Shown here: in pieces, positions 8,601 through 17,614 of the stretch
Position numbering within the stretch: position 1 is the stretch's first letter
How the letters are laid out: every line of letters starts with the position of its first letter
Assembly: GCA_038326615.1 (NCBI GenBank)
Contig: JBBQKF010000002.1
Span: 1-64,000 of the forward strand
DNA: 64,000 bases
Source of the DNA: JBBQKF01 sp038326615
GTDB lineage: Bacteria > Bacillota > Clostridia > Saccharofermentanales > UBA5734
Reading direction: 5' to 3'
Program-made: the position numbers and the translations under genes
The notes under the pieces: generated by a model
The model's database searches: none
Told to the model about the DNA's origin: nothing
The model's input: only the letters and a program-made list of their open reading frames with translations

Positions 8601-10591
8601 TTGCATCACTTGTAATGCCTGATATGAAACCTTTTCCAGACGGAACATTTCCCCCAATCATCGAAAGTGCAGCTGGTGATGTTGAAAATCTTACATGGAC
8701 AACAGCAAGACAGCTTTACGAAAAAGATGGGGTGTTACCTGAAATCGTCGAAAAACGTATAATAAAAGAGCTTAAATCAATTATTGGCAATGGGTTTGCC
8801 GTTATGTATTATATTGCTCATAAACTTGTAAAAAAATCAAACGATGACGGTTATATTGTTGGGTCACGAGGATCAGTCGGATCGTCGTTTGTTGCAACAC
8901 TTTGTGGTATAACCGAAGTTAATCCACTAGAACCACATTATTACTGCCCTAAATGTCAGTATTCAGAGTTTAACTGTTCAGGTGAATATAGCTCAGGATA
9001 CGATATGCCTGCAAAGCTATGTCCGGATTGCGAATCCAATTTAATCCGTGAAGGACAAGATATTCCGTTTGAAACATTTTTGGGCTTTGATGGAGACAAA
9101 CAACCTGATATTGACCTAAATTTTTCTGGTGAATATCAAGCTAGAGCGCATAAATTTATTGAAGAAATGTTTGGCTCAAGCCACACTTTCAGAGCTGGAA
9201 CAATAAGTGGATATGCCGAAAAGAATGCCATTAGCATGGTACTTAAACATTCTTTGACAAATACAACTCCGGTTACAAAGGCTGAATCGCTCCGATTAGC
9301 AAATGGATTAATAGGAGTCAAGAGAACAACAGGTCAACACCCTGGTGGAATAGTGGTTGTTCCTAAAGAACGCGATATTTATGATTTTACCCCTGTGCAA
9401 TGTCCTGCTGATAAAACAGAAAATGGAATAATAACAACACATTTTGATTTCAATTCATTGCATGATACAATTTTGAAACTCGATATTTTAGGACACGACG
9501 ATCCTACAATGCTAAAAGTATTAGGTGATTTGACATCGATCGATGTCCGTACGATTCCTATTCCTGACGATCAGGTAATGAAGTTATTTTTATCGCCTGA
9601 ACCTCTTAAGATGCTTGGAGAAACAACCCTTGAGACTGGATCTTTAGGTTTACCTGAGCTTGGAACTTTCATGGCAAGAGGAATGATTAAAGACACCAAG
9701 CCAACAAGATTTTATGACCTTGTTCAGTTAATGGGTCTTTCGCATGGAACGGATGTATGGAAGGGCAACGCTCGGGATCTTATTCGTAACAATACTTGTA
9801 CCATTTCAGAAGTAATCGGTTGTCGCGACAGTATTATGACAAGTCTCATGCATTGGGGACTTCCTCCGAAATCTGCTTTTACAATAATGGAAAAAGTCCG
9901 TAAAGGTAAAGGCTTGTCCGACGAAGAAGAAGATATGATGAGAGATCATAATGTGCCGGAATGGTATATTGATTCATGTAAAAAAATTAAATATATGTTT
10001 CCAAAGGCTCATGCTGCTGCTTATTCGATATCTGCACTTCGTATTGCATGGTTTAAAGTTTATTACAAAGAGGAATACTACTGCGCCTTCTTTACTGTAA
10101 GAGCTGATGAATTCGATGCACGAATAATGTGCCGTGGGATTGAAACTGTAAAACATTATCGTGAAAAACTTCATAGCAGTTTTCGCGACAAAGAAAAGAT
10201 AGTTGTCAAAATATTTGGAAAAGAGGAAGAATTTTCTCCCGACAAAGGACAAAGGGTGTATTACATTTTGGAATTGATTGAGGAAATGTATTGCAGAGGA
10301 GTTGAATTTTTGCCTTTAGATATATATCAGTCTGAGGCAACACATTTTACAAAAGTTGCAGATAACTTGATTCGTCCTCCGCTTAACACGTTACCTTCAT
10401 TAAGCGAAAATGTTGCAAACAATATAATAAGTGCCAGGACAAAATTCAACAAATTTCTGTCGAGAGAAGATTTTGCAAATAAAGCAGGAATAGGGGATAC
10501 TCTTATTTCCCTGCTTTCCTCACAAGGGTGTCTTGATGATTTACCTGAAACAACGCAGATTGATTTATTTTCTTTATTTAACCTCATGTAG
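5609..10591 (+). CDS. polC: DNA polymerase III alpha subunit, PolC type, with degenerate exonuclease domain
   Basis: Main replicative polymerase of Bacillota, 1660 residues (usual length about 1430-1440). Order: N-terminal domain (1-200), a Ser-Lys-Asp repeat tract (residues 233-265), OB fold (about 325-430), PHP domain part 1 (HxH at 448-450, TDH at 480-482), exonuclease remnant (about 535-755), PHP part 2, Cys4 zinc knuckle (CPKCQYSEF...CPDCES), polymerase core with catalytic Asp1167 and Asp1169 in PDIDLNFSGE and Asp1292 in LDILGHDDP. The exonuclease aligns with B. subtilis PolC over its length, but the DVE of motif I is M539-L-Q541, the motif II Asp is Ile610, and the motif III His and Asp are Asn740 and Leu745. 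A 70-90 residue low-complexity insert lies before motif III. The last codons (Asn-Leu-Met-stop) come from a mobile-element end. The polymerase assignment is certain; loss of proofreading is inferred. Confidence 0.97.
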   Translation: MNNTINGLYSKITGQNLIVKSGEMADAIVSNIHVTNVGDIEITVLTNSYPSSDTICFIEDAYENALNITHVYLVFHITEEQKIFSAIGYLPWALRHIEKTDFFLYSFLKTAQYDEKNENVVHISFHQGCQDVSEKNPDIFLTGFFQKTLRKSISFIVTACSVQVDEMMLLSVKATMDLATKSRLGNDISGNDVNNSLIASENDDEQCFAIKTNIVKNHSNNSTNCNKNNGKNSKDSKDSKDSKDSKDSKDSKDSKDSKDSKDSKNKKDSNINVNSTNSFSESERVSSKSKLGANMKSLAGTIQQISDKKFPAKNYRKLKQPDGVIWGKMNTELQLVKMNTFTHETGPALMEGLVFAVESRLVSNGTKVLIKFCLTDRTNSVKCFAFMRPEEAADFEENYKIAYIRVCADIGYDAHYEKDLVARVNGIQTANPPKKKTDNAAEKRVELHCHSKMSSKDSVCEVSDIVKLAVQYGHAAVAITDHGVVQAFPDAKSAQFDAKKRGKNIKIIYGVECYLVNDGQCIAYQCNDNSLDNGFISVMLQTSGIDPANDRIKCIEALLFERNENKRFVVTEAFSRTINQDESFHHLEMLSDFLDFIDERPLVGNDILQITAFLRHEGFRTKKEEDPRIKFFQPVIDTSKIAEIFYPDIASGNLEDLNNELNFFNELEIESISVNVRECGFDKNSNLAETLEESEITESVESVESVESVKSVESVKSVESDVKSEKHESTKSSLQSEATNRNFELALMAGQFLDFVLATKNIENIKDLNYLAGNITTRSILTESKNQYHCVLLAKDSVGLYGLYRLVSESHLYFIYKERPRITRSLLEFFRSGNILGSACEAGELFMNVMDVYDRNEKDYERALAAIPSTNLPQIAKFYDYLEVQPVGNNQFMLRSTERKGQIVPSKYQSIQNLKDLNRIVVHMGELMKKPVCATGDVHFLQPEDSLYREIMQADMGFSDASQQAPLYFRTTEEMLKEFDYLGKDIAREIVIVNPAKIASLVMPDMKPFPDGTFPPIIESAAGDVENLTWTTARQLYEKDGVLPEIVEKRIIKELKSIIGNGFAVMYYIAHKLVKKSNDDGYIVGSRGSVGSSFVATLCGITEVNPLEPHYYCPKCQYSEFNCSGEYSSGYDMPAKLCPDCESNLIREGQDIPFETFLGFDGDKQPDIDLNFSGEYQARAHKFIEEMFGSSHTFRAGTISGYAEKNAISMVLKHSLTNTTPVTKAESLRLANGLIGVKRTTGQHPGGIVVVPKERDIYDFTPVQCPADKTENGIITTHFDFNSLHDTILKLDILGHDDPTMLKVLGDLTSIDVRTIPIPDDQVMKLFLSPEPLKMLGETTLETGSLGLPELGTFMARGMIKDTKPTRFYDLVQLMGLSHGTDVWKGNARDLIRNNTCTISEVIGCRDSIMTSLMHWGLPPKSAFTIMEKVRKGKGLSDEEEDMMRDHNVPEWYIDSCKKIKYMFPKAHAAAYSISALRIAWFKVYYKEEYYCAFFTVRADEFDARIMCRGIETVKHYREKLHSSFRDKEKIVVKIFGKEEEFSPDKGQRVYYILELIEEMYCRGVEFLPLDIYQSEATHFTKVADNLIRPPLNTLPSLSENVANNIISARTKFNKFLSREDFANKAGIGDTLISLLSSQGCLDDLPETTQIDLFSLFNLM
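6304..6402 (+). repeat. In-frame 9-bp repeat in polC (Ser-Lys-Asp)
   Basis: Ten copies of AGTAAAGAT (first one AGTAAAGAC) and an eleventh variant AGTAAAAAT, all in frame, encode SKD x10 then SKN. The tract lies between the N-terminal domain and the OB fold of PolC, where a flexible linker can vary in length without harm. Near-identity of the copies indicates recent expansion by slippage. Confidence 0.97.
7700..7771 (+). repeat. In-frame 9-bp repeat in polC (Glu/Lys-Ser-Val)
   Basis: Eight copies of (G/A)AATCAGTA in frame encode ESV/KSV units at residues 698-721. They sit inside the degenerate exonuclease domain, between the PVIDT segment and the position where exonuclease motif III should be. 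A working nuclease would be unlikely to tolerate such an insert close to its active site. Confidence 0.96.
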
Positions 10592-10648
10592 CAAGAATTC
10601 TCCTTCCTCTATTCAACCTTACTCGCGAATGCGAGAAGAATAGGTGGG
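10578..10648 (+). mobile_element. Solo IS200/IS605-type left end at the polC 3' end
   Basis: This 71-bp block is identical, apart from one base, to the reverse complement of 36773-36843, which forms the end of a TnpB-derived element. It contains a subterminal hairpin: CTCGC-GAAT-GCGAG, with an outer CTATTC...GAATAG pairing. Such imperfect palindromes are typical ends recognised by the TnpA Y1 transposase. The block starts with TTAAC, a plausible target motif 5' of the left end. The first codons of the block supply the last three residues and the TAG stop of polC. No matching right end was found before priA, so this is a fragment. Confidence 0.75.
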
Positions 10649-11092
10649 AGATTAATTGCTACTTGTACCTTTACAATTATTATACAACTAAGCTTGACGA
10701 ATTGCGATACTAATGGTATACGAGTTTATTGCGCTGTACTCAATATTTCTTTGAAAAAGGTAGCGGCGCATGAAACCTATTGAATAGCAATACCTATATT
10801 GCAGGATATCGAAGAGAATATAACTAAGTCCATAGCGAAATCAAGCAAAATATTAAGCATCTGTAAACATTCATAAATCGGTCGAATAATGAATGATAGT
10901 CGGGGAAATGGTCATGAAGATACGCTGTAAGAAAGTGAACAAGATAGTCTGAAAGAACGTAAACAAGATAGTCTGAAAGAACGTAAACAAGATAGTCAGA
11001 TATTTGGACAGAAAGCCTGCAAATTATTCAATAGTAATATGCCACATAATAGTCAGATTATAAGACTCATAAAGTTAAGCAAAAGGAGCAAC
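10649..11092. other. Gene-free stretch between polC and priA with a short tandem repeat
   Basis: No supportable gene. At 10931-10997 there are three direct copies of a 20-24 bp unit (GAAAGAACGTAAACAAGATAGTCT and a shorter first copy). The rest (10649-10930) has higher complexity than most spacers here and could be decayed insertion-sequence DNA, given the element end that precedes it. I could not match it to any family. Confidence 0.6.
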
Positions 11093-13327
11093 ATGAATGC
11101 AAAAATTGTTTTGAAAGAATCGACAAAAGAATTTGATAAAGAATACACTTATTCTGTTCCATCACAGTTTTTGTCAAAAATATGCCCTGGCGCGCGTGTA
11201 ATTGTTCCTTTTGGGCGCGGTGATACCCAAAAAGAGGGATATGTTATTAGTGTTTCAGAAAGCAGCGATAATGATTTTTTTGTAAAATCTATTCTTTCTC
11301 TGGAATTACCTTGTCCAGTTATTAATGACGACCAATTGTTTCTTGTAAAGCAGATTTGTAAAAAATACACATGCACAAATGGGGATGCTATCCGTCTTAT
11401 GGTACCTGCACAAGTCAATGCTAAAGCAAAGACAAACAGAACAGCTTTTCTATGCAATCCATCGGAAGCGGCCGTTATGGTTGATTCAGGCGAGTTTAAT
11501 AAAATAAATCAAATCAGAATTATTGAATTTTTGCTTGATTGTGAAGAAGCTCTGGTTTCAGACATAATTAATGCTTGTCAGATAACTCAGTCAACGCTTA
11601 ATACTCTGGTAAAAAAACAAATAATTACATACGGGAAGCTTCTTGCTCCAATCGTGGAAGTTGAAATTCCTGAAACGACAATAGTTGAACATTTTAAACG
11701 TACACTAGAACAAGAAAAGGCTCTTAACACAATAATTAACTCCGAGTCTGATGCTTTTAATGAATATCTTTTATTAGGAATAACTGGCAGTGGTAAAACA
11801 GAAGTGTACCTTCAAACCATCCAGGACATCATTGACAAAGGTTATGGAGCGATTTTGCTTGTCCCAGAAATATCTCTTACACCTCAGATGATTTATCGAA
11901 TGAAGTCCCGTTTCGGAGAAGGGGTATGCGTATTGCATAGCCGTCTTACCCCTAAAGAAAGATACGAACAGTGGAAAATGATCCTTGAAGAAAAAGTTAG
12001 TATTGTTGTAGGGGCAAGATCAGCTGTTTTTGCACCAGTCAAGGACCTTAAGCTTATAATCGTCGATGAAGAACAGGAATCCACATATAAATCAGAGACT
12101 CATCCGAAATATCACGCGATTGATATTGCAAGAATGAGAATGATTCATAAAAACGGAATTTTGATACTTGGCTCTGCTACACCAAAAGTTGAAACATTTT
12201 ATCATACACAAGCAGGCAAATCTACTCTTCTTTCGCTAACTGAAAGAATTGGAAATGCAAAACTCCCTTCAGTTGAAATTGTTGATTTAAGAGAAGAACT
12301 TGCAAGTGGAAATAGAAGTATTTTTAGTCGCATCCTTAAGAAGAGGATGTTGGATGCCTTCGAAAAAAAAGAACAAGTGATTCTCTTTCTTAATCGAAGA
12401 GGCCATTCGGGGTTTTACTTGTGCAGAGACTGTGGATTTGTGCCAAAATGCCTGTCCTGCAGTGTTTCTTTGACTTTTCATACCGCCAACAATGGACTAA
12501 TATGTCACTACTGCGGACATATCCATCCTGTTCCGAAGAAATGCCCAAACTGCTCAAGCCCCAGAATTGGAGGCTTTGGCGCAGGGACCCAAAAAATCGA
12601 GGAGCTATGCCATCAAGAATTTCCCAATCAGACAATTCTTAGAATGGATCAGGATACCACTGTGGGAAGAGGTTCACACGCAAGGATTTTGGAGCAATTC
12701 GAAAGCGGTAAAGCTGATATTCTTATTGGAACGCAGATGATTGCAAAAGGTCATGATTTTCCAAATGTAACTGTGGTTGGGATTCTTTCGGCCGATTTAA
12801 TGCTTGGAATGTCGGATTTCAGATCTTCTGAACGTGCTTTCCAACTTATTACTCAGGCAGCGGGTCGTGCAGGCCGGGGTGAAAAGAACGGGAATGTTAT
12901 AATTCAGGCGTATAATACCGATGATTATGCTGTAACTTTTGCAGCTGCACAAGATTACGCAGGGTTTTACAGGCAGGAAATTGCCTTTAGAAAAGCAATG
13001 AATTACCCTCCGTTTGGAGTTATTGGTGTAATTATTATATCCTCAATGAATGAACGTTTGGCAATGGATGTTGCGCGAAAAATTCATTTTGAACTAACTG
13101 AATGTGAAAAGGATAATTGCGTCATGACTGATAATGAAAAATCTGTTGAAATCATGGCTGTTGCGAAGGCTCCGATTTATAAAATTAGAGACCGCTTCAG
13201 ATTGCGTATTGTGTTAAAAGCCAAATCAGAAGACACTGTGGTTAAATATTTTGACCATGTGCATAAAGTAGAATCAATGGGGGACGCAATGATATCTTTT
13301 GATTTAAATCCTTATCAGATGCTATGA
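11093..13327 (+). CDS. priA: Primosomal replication restart helicase PriA
   Basis: 3'-5' DNA helicase that reloads the replisome at stalled forks. Order: N-terminal DNA 3'-end-binding domain, winged helix, helicase lobe 1 with Walker A GITGSGKTEVY (about residue 229) and DEEQ box (about 325), a zinc-binding region with paired cysteines (CRDCGFVPKC, then CHYCG and CPNC, residues 445-490), and lobe 2 ending in the ITQAAGRAGRG motif. I chose ATG 11093 because AAAAGGAG lies just upstream. An in-frame ATG at 11039 would add 18 residues unlike the family and lacks a ribosome binding site. The 744-residue length is normal. It leads the conserved priA-def-fmt run. Confidence 0.96.
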   Translation: MNAKIVLKESTKEFDKEYTYSVPSQFLSKICPGARVIVPFGRGDTQKEGYVISVSESSDNDFFVKSILSLELPCPVINDDQLFLVKQICKKYTCTNGDAIRLMVPAQVNAKAKTNRTAFLCNPSEAAVMVDSGEFNKINQIRIIEFLLDCEEALVSDIINACQITQSTLNTLVKKQIITYGKLLAPIVEVEIPETTIVEHFKRTLEQEKALNTIINSESDAFNEYLLLGITGSGKTEVYLQTIQDIIDKGYGAILLVPEISLTPQMIYRMKSRFGEGVCVLHSRLTPKERYEQWKMILEEKVSIVVGARSAVFAPVKDLKLIIVDEEQESTYKSETHPKYHAIDIARMRMIHKNGILILGSATPKVETFYHTQAGKSTLLSLTERIGNAKLPSVEIVDLREELASGNRSIFSRILKKRMLDAFEKKEQVILFLNRRGHSGFYLCRDCGFVPKCLSCSVSLTFHTANNGLICHYCGHIHPVPKKCPNCSSPRIGGFGAGTQKIEELCHQEFPNQTILRMDQDTTVGRGSHARILEQFESGKADILIGTQMIAKGHDFPNVTVVGILSADLMLGMSDFRSSERAFQLITQAAGRAGRGEKNGNVIIQAYNTDDYAVTFAAAQDYAGFYRQEIAFRKAMNYPPFGVIGVIIISSMNERLAMDVARKIHFELTECEKDNCVMTDNEKSVEIMAVAKAPIYKIRDRFRLRIVLKAKSEDTVVKYFDHVHKVESMGDAMISFDLNPYQML

Positions 13328-13625
13328 TGAAGTTATAAATAAGCTAGTAAGAATTTATAAAGAAGCTAAATTAGGCAGTCTAGAAGTAATAATGAAAATG
13401 ACAAGAAGTTGGAAAGATACTATAAAGAGGTTATAAAGAATCAATAAATAAGCAAATAAATAATTTTACGATCATCATTTACATTCAATAAATTGGTATA
13501 TCGCAAAAAGCTAAAATAATAAATTTGTGGAAAAATATTCAAATTTTGGGTATAATAATAATAAGGGTTATTTTTTACAAGTAATCTGGAATTTAATGTT
13601 TTAAAATGAAATAGGATAAGGATTG

Positions 13626-14096
13626 GTGAACGACTTGGCACTTAGAACTGTTGTTAAAGAAGGCGATGAAATTCTACGCAAAAAATGTAGGGAAGTTACA
13701 GATTTTGATGAAAAATGCAAAACATTATTGGATGATATGAAAGACACGATGATAAATGCAAACGGAGTAGGAATTGCGGCTCCACAAGTAGGAGTTTTGA
13801 AACGTATTTTTCTAATGGATATACATGACGAGAATGGTCTTTTGGAATTTATAAACCCAGTTTTTATCACAACGGAAGGCGAGCAAATTTCCTGCGAAGG
13901 ATGCCTTTCGATTCCTGGATTTGAAGGAAGTGTTGCCCGTCCTGCCTATGTCAAGATTAAGGCTCAGGACCGAGACGGAAACGAGTTTGTTTATGAAGGT
14001 GAAGAATTAGCAGCGGTTTGTGTATCACACGAATACGACCATCTTGACGGCATTTTGTTTCGTGATAAAGTAGTTCCTGATGAAGATGGCAAATAA
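13626..14096 (+). CDS. def: Peptide deformylase
   Basis: Removes the formyl group from new proteins using a bound metal ion. All three family motifs are present: GVGIAAPQVG (about residue 48), EGCLSIPG with the metal-binding Cys (about 92), and HEYDHLDG with the HExxH-type ligands (about 135). About 156 residues, normal for the short type. The start is uncertain. GTG 13626 and TTG 13635 (giving LALRTVVK, the usual family N terminus) share the purine-rich AGGATAAGGA upstream, and TTG 13623 is also possible. The roughly 300-bp spacer before it has a TATAAT at about 13551 that may be its promoter. It pairs functionally with fmt downstream. Confidence 0.95.
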   Translation: MNDLALRTVVKEGDEILRKKCREVTDFDEKCKTLLDDMKDTMINANGVGIAAPQVGVLKRIFLMDIHDENGLLEFINPVFITTEGEQISCEGCLSIPGFEGSVARPAYVKIKAQDRDGNEFVYEGEELAAVCVSHEYDHLDGILFRDKVVPDEDGK

Positions 14097-14319
14097 TTTG
14101 TAATGTTTTACGTAATGTTTATAATTTACTTTATAACTCATTTACTACAATTTAAAATTATTTTTGATATAAACAAAAATTATCTGTAAAACTTGAATAC
14201 ATTAAAGAAATCTTTACTTAATTATTTAATACAAGGAAATTCGATTCAATAATTATTACAAAAATTTTACGAAAAAACAGAACCATATTTTGAAAAACAA
14301 CATCAAGGAGACCCATAAT

Positions 14320-15309
14320 TTGGAAAATAATAACAATGAATCTTTTATAAATGCACAATCACTCAAAGTCGTCTTTATGGGAACACCGGATTTCGCTGTG
14401 CCTTCATTAATGGCTCTGATTAAGCATAATTACCAGATTGCAGGGGTCGTTACTCAGCCGGATAAACCACAGGGGAGACATATGGTTATTACTCCACCTC
14501 CAGTAAAAGTTATTGCAATTGAAAATAAAATCCCTGTTTTCCAACCAGAAAAAATCCGTGAAGAAAGTTTTAATAATATCATTAGGGAGATTTCTCCAGA
14601 CTTAATTATCACCGCTGCATATGGGAAAATATTGCCTAAATCGATTCTTGAAATTCCAAAGTTTGGATGTATTAATGTTCATGCATCCCTTTTGCCTAAA
14701 TATAGGGGTGCAGCACCGGTTCAATGGTGTATAATAAATGGAGATTCTAAAAGTGGCATAACTATAATGGAAATGGATGTCGGAATGGATACTGGAAATA
14801 TCATAAGGCAAGTAGATGTTGATATTCCATTTGATATTAATGCTGGTCAACTAATGGACAGATTAGCTGTTGCAGGCGCTAGTATTTTGTCTGATACAAT
14901 CCTTTCTTATTGCAATGGAGAGGTTAAGTCAGTTGCTCAGGACTCATCGCAGGCCACAGATGTTAAGCAAATAAGGAAAGAAGAAGGTCTTATTTCATGG
15001 AGTGAGAACATGGAAAATATTCATAACTTAATAAGAGGATGCAATCCATGGCCGGTTGCCTATACTTTTTTTAAGGGTAAACGAATGAAAATATTTGAAG
15101 CAAGACCGTGGAAAGATTTTTCTGATATTTGCTTTGAGAATAATCTTGATTTACCACCTGGAAGTATTCTTGTTTCCGAATCAAAGACAAATCTTTATAT
15201 AGCATGTGACGACGGGTTTGTAGAAATTATTGATTTGGCATTAGAGGGAAGTCGTAGGATGCTTGCAAGCGAATGTGCACATAATTTTCTTGAGGGTGTT
15301 TTGGGATGA
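14320..15309 (+). CDS. fmt: Methionyl-tRNA formyltransferase
   Basis: Formylates initiator Met-tRNA with 10-formyl-tetrahydrofolate. It has VVFMGTPDFAVPSL near the N terminus, the HASLLPKYRGAAP catalytic segment (about residues 122-133) and the C-terminal OB-like tRNA-binding domain (HNLIRGCNPWPVAYT onward). I place the start at TTG 14320, nine bases after AAGGAG (14305-14310). The upstream TTG at 14290 has no ribosome binding site and would add residues that do not belong to the family. The resulting 329 residues are slightly longer than usual because of a short Asn-rich leader. The def-fmt order is conserved in most bacteria. Confidence 0.95.
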   Translation: MENNNNESFINAQSLKVVFMGTPDFAVPSLMALIKHNYQIAGVVTQPDKPQGRHMVITPPPVKVIAIENKIPVFQPEKIREESFNNIIREISPDLIITAAYGKILPKSILEIPKFGCINVHASLLPKYRGAAPVQWCIINGDSKSGITIMEMDVGMDTGNIIRQVDVDIPFDINAGQLMDRLAVAGASILSDTILSYCNGEVKSVAQDSSQATDVKQIRKEEGLISWSENMENIHNLIRGCNPWPVAYTFFKGKRMKIFEARPWKDFSDICFENNLDLPPGSILVSESKTNLYIACDDGFVEIIDLALEGSRRMLASECAHNFLEGVLG

Positions 15310-15490
15310 GAGCGTTGTTGAAAATATAAGTATCTTGAAATATTTATATAATTTAAAGTAAATATATTTAGGGAAAAAGTAATTATAGAAATAAATAGAA
15401 GATTAATAAACAAATATATAAGTAGGAAGATAAAGTGGAAAATATGATTATCCTTACGATTTTTAAATCATATTTTGACAGGAGGAAAAA

Positions 15491-16186
15491 ATGCTAAACT
15501 TTTTATATGGGGATATATGGTATATTGTCTTAGTATTACCGGCATTTGTTTTAAGCATGATTGCATCTATGATGGTCAAACGCACATTTAAGAAGTACGA
15601 CCAGATGCCATCCTCTTCAAATTACTCAGGTGCAAGCGCTGCAAGAAAAATTCTTGACATGAATGGCTTACAGCAAGTTTCTATTGAAAGAGTTTCAGGG
15701 GAATTAACGGATCATTTTGATCCACGAACCAACATACTTCGATTATCACAATCAACGCATGACTCAACATCAGTTGCTGCAATTGGTGTAGCAGCTCATG
15801 AAGCTGGACATGCTATACAACATGCAAATTCATATTTCCCAAACAAGATTCGTGGAGTATTAGTTCCGGTCGCAAATATCGGATCATCAGCAGGTCCTTA
15901 CATTGCAATGATTGGTCTTTTCATGAGATTGCCATTGCTTGTAAATATAGGAATTGTATTATTTGCTATTGCAGTTCTTTTTTATCTTATAACTTTACCA
16001 GTAGAATTTAACGCAAGCCACAGGGCGATGCACTTGCTTCGTGAATCCAATATTCTTTACGGAGATGAAATTACTGGTGCAAGAAGTGTTCTTACCGCAG
16101 CTGCGATGACTTATGTTGCATCATTACTTGTTGCGCTGGCAAGCCTTGCAAGATTGATATTACTTTCACGGGGAAGACGCAGGTAA
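15491..16186 (+). CDS. Neutral zinc metallopeptidase, YugP family (membrane)
   Basis: A 231-residue membrane protein with an N-terminal helix, the zinc motif HEAGH (residues 103-107) followed by a hydrophobic pair of helices, and a C-terminal hydrophobic tail ending in an RRR cluster. It matches the Zn_peptidase_2 (YugP) family, found beside fmt and rsmB in many Clostridia. The substrate is unknown. Start ATG 15491 has a strong AGGAGG. The stop at 16184 lies in the same reading frame as rsmB downstream, with 120 open bases between. This matters because rsmB lacks a standard start at the expected place. Confidence 0.88.
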   Translation: MLNFLYGDIWYIVLVLPAFVLSMIASMMVKRTFKKYDQMPSSSNYSGASAARKILDMNGLQQVSIERVSGELTDHFDPRTNILRLSQSTHDSTSVAAIGVAAHEAGHAIQHANSYFPNKIRGVLVPVANIGSSAGPYIAMIGLFMRLPLLVNIGIVLFAIAVLFYLITLPVEFNASHRAMHLLRESNILYGDEITGARSVLTAAAMTYVASLLVALASLARLILLSRGRRR

Positions 16187-16306
16187 AAGAATATAGAATC
16201 TCAAGGAAAGATATTAAAGAATAAAATCGAGAATCAAACAGATGAAGCAAGGTCTGCAGGCGCAGAGCTTGTTTTTGACGTTCTGGAAAATGGATCATAT
16301 ACTAAT

Positions 16307-17614
16307 TTGTCACTTGAAAAAGCGTTTTCTGGTAAAAATCTTTCAGCTTTAGACCGATCTTTTGCTACAGCGTTGGGTTATGGAACCATAAGTCGTGTTG
16401 TAACAATAGATGCTATAATATCGGAATTTTCTAAAATCCCAATTTCTTCAATCGAAAGTGGGATAAGAAATATAATACGTATTGGAGTATGGCAGATATT
16501 TTGGTCAAAGAGCATTCCAGATTTTGCAGCTTGTAATGAGAGTGTTAATCTTGCAAAGAAAATCTCAAATAAAGGTGCAGTCGCATTTGTTAATGGATTG
16601 TTGCGTAACATCATAAGAGAAAGAGACAATATAGAAAACAAATACATTAATAATCCAAAAGACCTTTATATTCGGTGCTCACTACCAAGAGAACTATCTG
16701 GTTACTTCAAAAAATGGTTTGGCAATGAGCGCGCTATTACGATTTGTGATGTAATGAATAATCCTCAGCCACCGACGGCACGAGTTAATACATTAAAATC
16801 AATTAAAGCAGAGCTTATCTCTGAACTTGAAATTAATGGGTATGGTATATCTGGTTCAGTTTTTATGGAAAATGCATTCACAATTTTAACGAACGGATCA
16901 ATGCTTGAGAGTTTGCCATCATTCAAAAATGGCGAATTTGTTATTCAGGATGAAGCTGCGATGCTTGTTGGAATCATTGCTTCACCAAATCCTGGTGATA
17001 CGGTTTATGATCTTTGCGCAGCACCGGGAGGCAAGACATGTCATATGGGAGAGCTGATGCATAATTCAGGAATAATTGTTGCTTGTGATATTCATCCTGC
17101 AAGACTTGAATTAGTGAGAGACAATGCCGATAAGCTTGGAATCACAATTATTGATTATAAATGCCTTGATGCAAGTAAAATCAATAACGATATTCTACCA
17201 AAGGAAAGTGCGGATATCGTACTTGCTGATGTGCCATGTAGTGGACTTGGAATTCTAGGTAAAAAGCCTGATATTCGGCTTAATATGACACACGAGAAAA
17301 TGATTTCTCTTTATCCATTACAACATGATATACTTAAAAATGCAGCATCGCTTGTAAACAATGGAGGAAATCTGATTTATAGTACGTGCACGATGAATCC
17401 AATCGAAAATCAAGATCAAATTGAAAGATTTATTGAGGAACACAAGGGGGAATTTGAAATGGTTGATATTTCTTCATTACTCCCGGATCAATTGATTAGA
17501 AAAGATCCGACCCTTATCGATACTGCAAAAAATGGAATGCTGAACCTATACCCTGACCTTCACGAATGTGACGGATTTTTCATTGCAAAAATGAAAAGGA
17601 AAAAGAATTTATGA
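16307..17614 (+). CDS. rsmB: 16S rRNA (cytosine-967-C5)-methyltransferase
   Basis: Methylates C967 of 16S rRNA with S-adenosylmethionine. It has an N-terminal NusB-like domain and a Rossmann methylase domain with DLCAAPGGKTCHMGE, DVPCSGLG (first catalytic Cys) and STCTMNPIENQ (second Cys, in the TC motif). The TTG at 16307 is only the first standard start codon in this frame. The family N terminus clearly continues upstream, since the frame before it reads ARSAGAELVFDVLENGSYTN from about 16247. Between the previous stop (16184) and 16307 there is no in-frame ATG, GTG or TTG, only CTG 16283 and ATA/ATC codons. An AAGGA lies at 16203-16207. The true start is probably non-canonical, or a sequence error is hidden here. 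Confidence 0.92.
   Translation: MSLEKAFSGKNLSALDRSFATALGYGTISRVVTIDAIISEFSKIPISSIESGIRNIIRIGVWQIFWSKSIPDFAACNESVNLAKKISNKGAVAFVNGLLRNIIRERDNIENKYINNPKDLYIRCSLPRELSGYFKKWFGNERAITICDVMNNPQPPTARVNTLKSIKAELISELEINGYGISGSVFMENAFTILTNGSMLESLPSFKNGEFVIQDEAAMLVGIIASPNPGDTVYDLCAAPGGKTCHMGELMHNSGIIVACDIHPARLELVRDNADKLGITIIDYKCLDASKINNDILPKESADIVLADVPCSGLGILGKKPDIRLNMTHEKMISLYPLQHDILKNAASLVNNGGNLIYSTCTMNPIENQDQIERFIEEHKGEFEMVDISSLLPDQLIRKDPTLIDTAKNGMLNLYPDLHECDGFFIAKMKRKKNL

Noticed and set aside
5609..10591. PolC with a missing (deleted) exonuclease domain
   Set aside because: On closer reading, the domain is present and alignable, but its catalytic residues are replaced. The accurate description is degenerate, not absent.
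16242..16351. ATG 16242 as the rsmB start
   Set aside because: It is in a different frame from the rsmB coding sequence and reaches a stop after about 36 codons.
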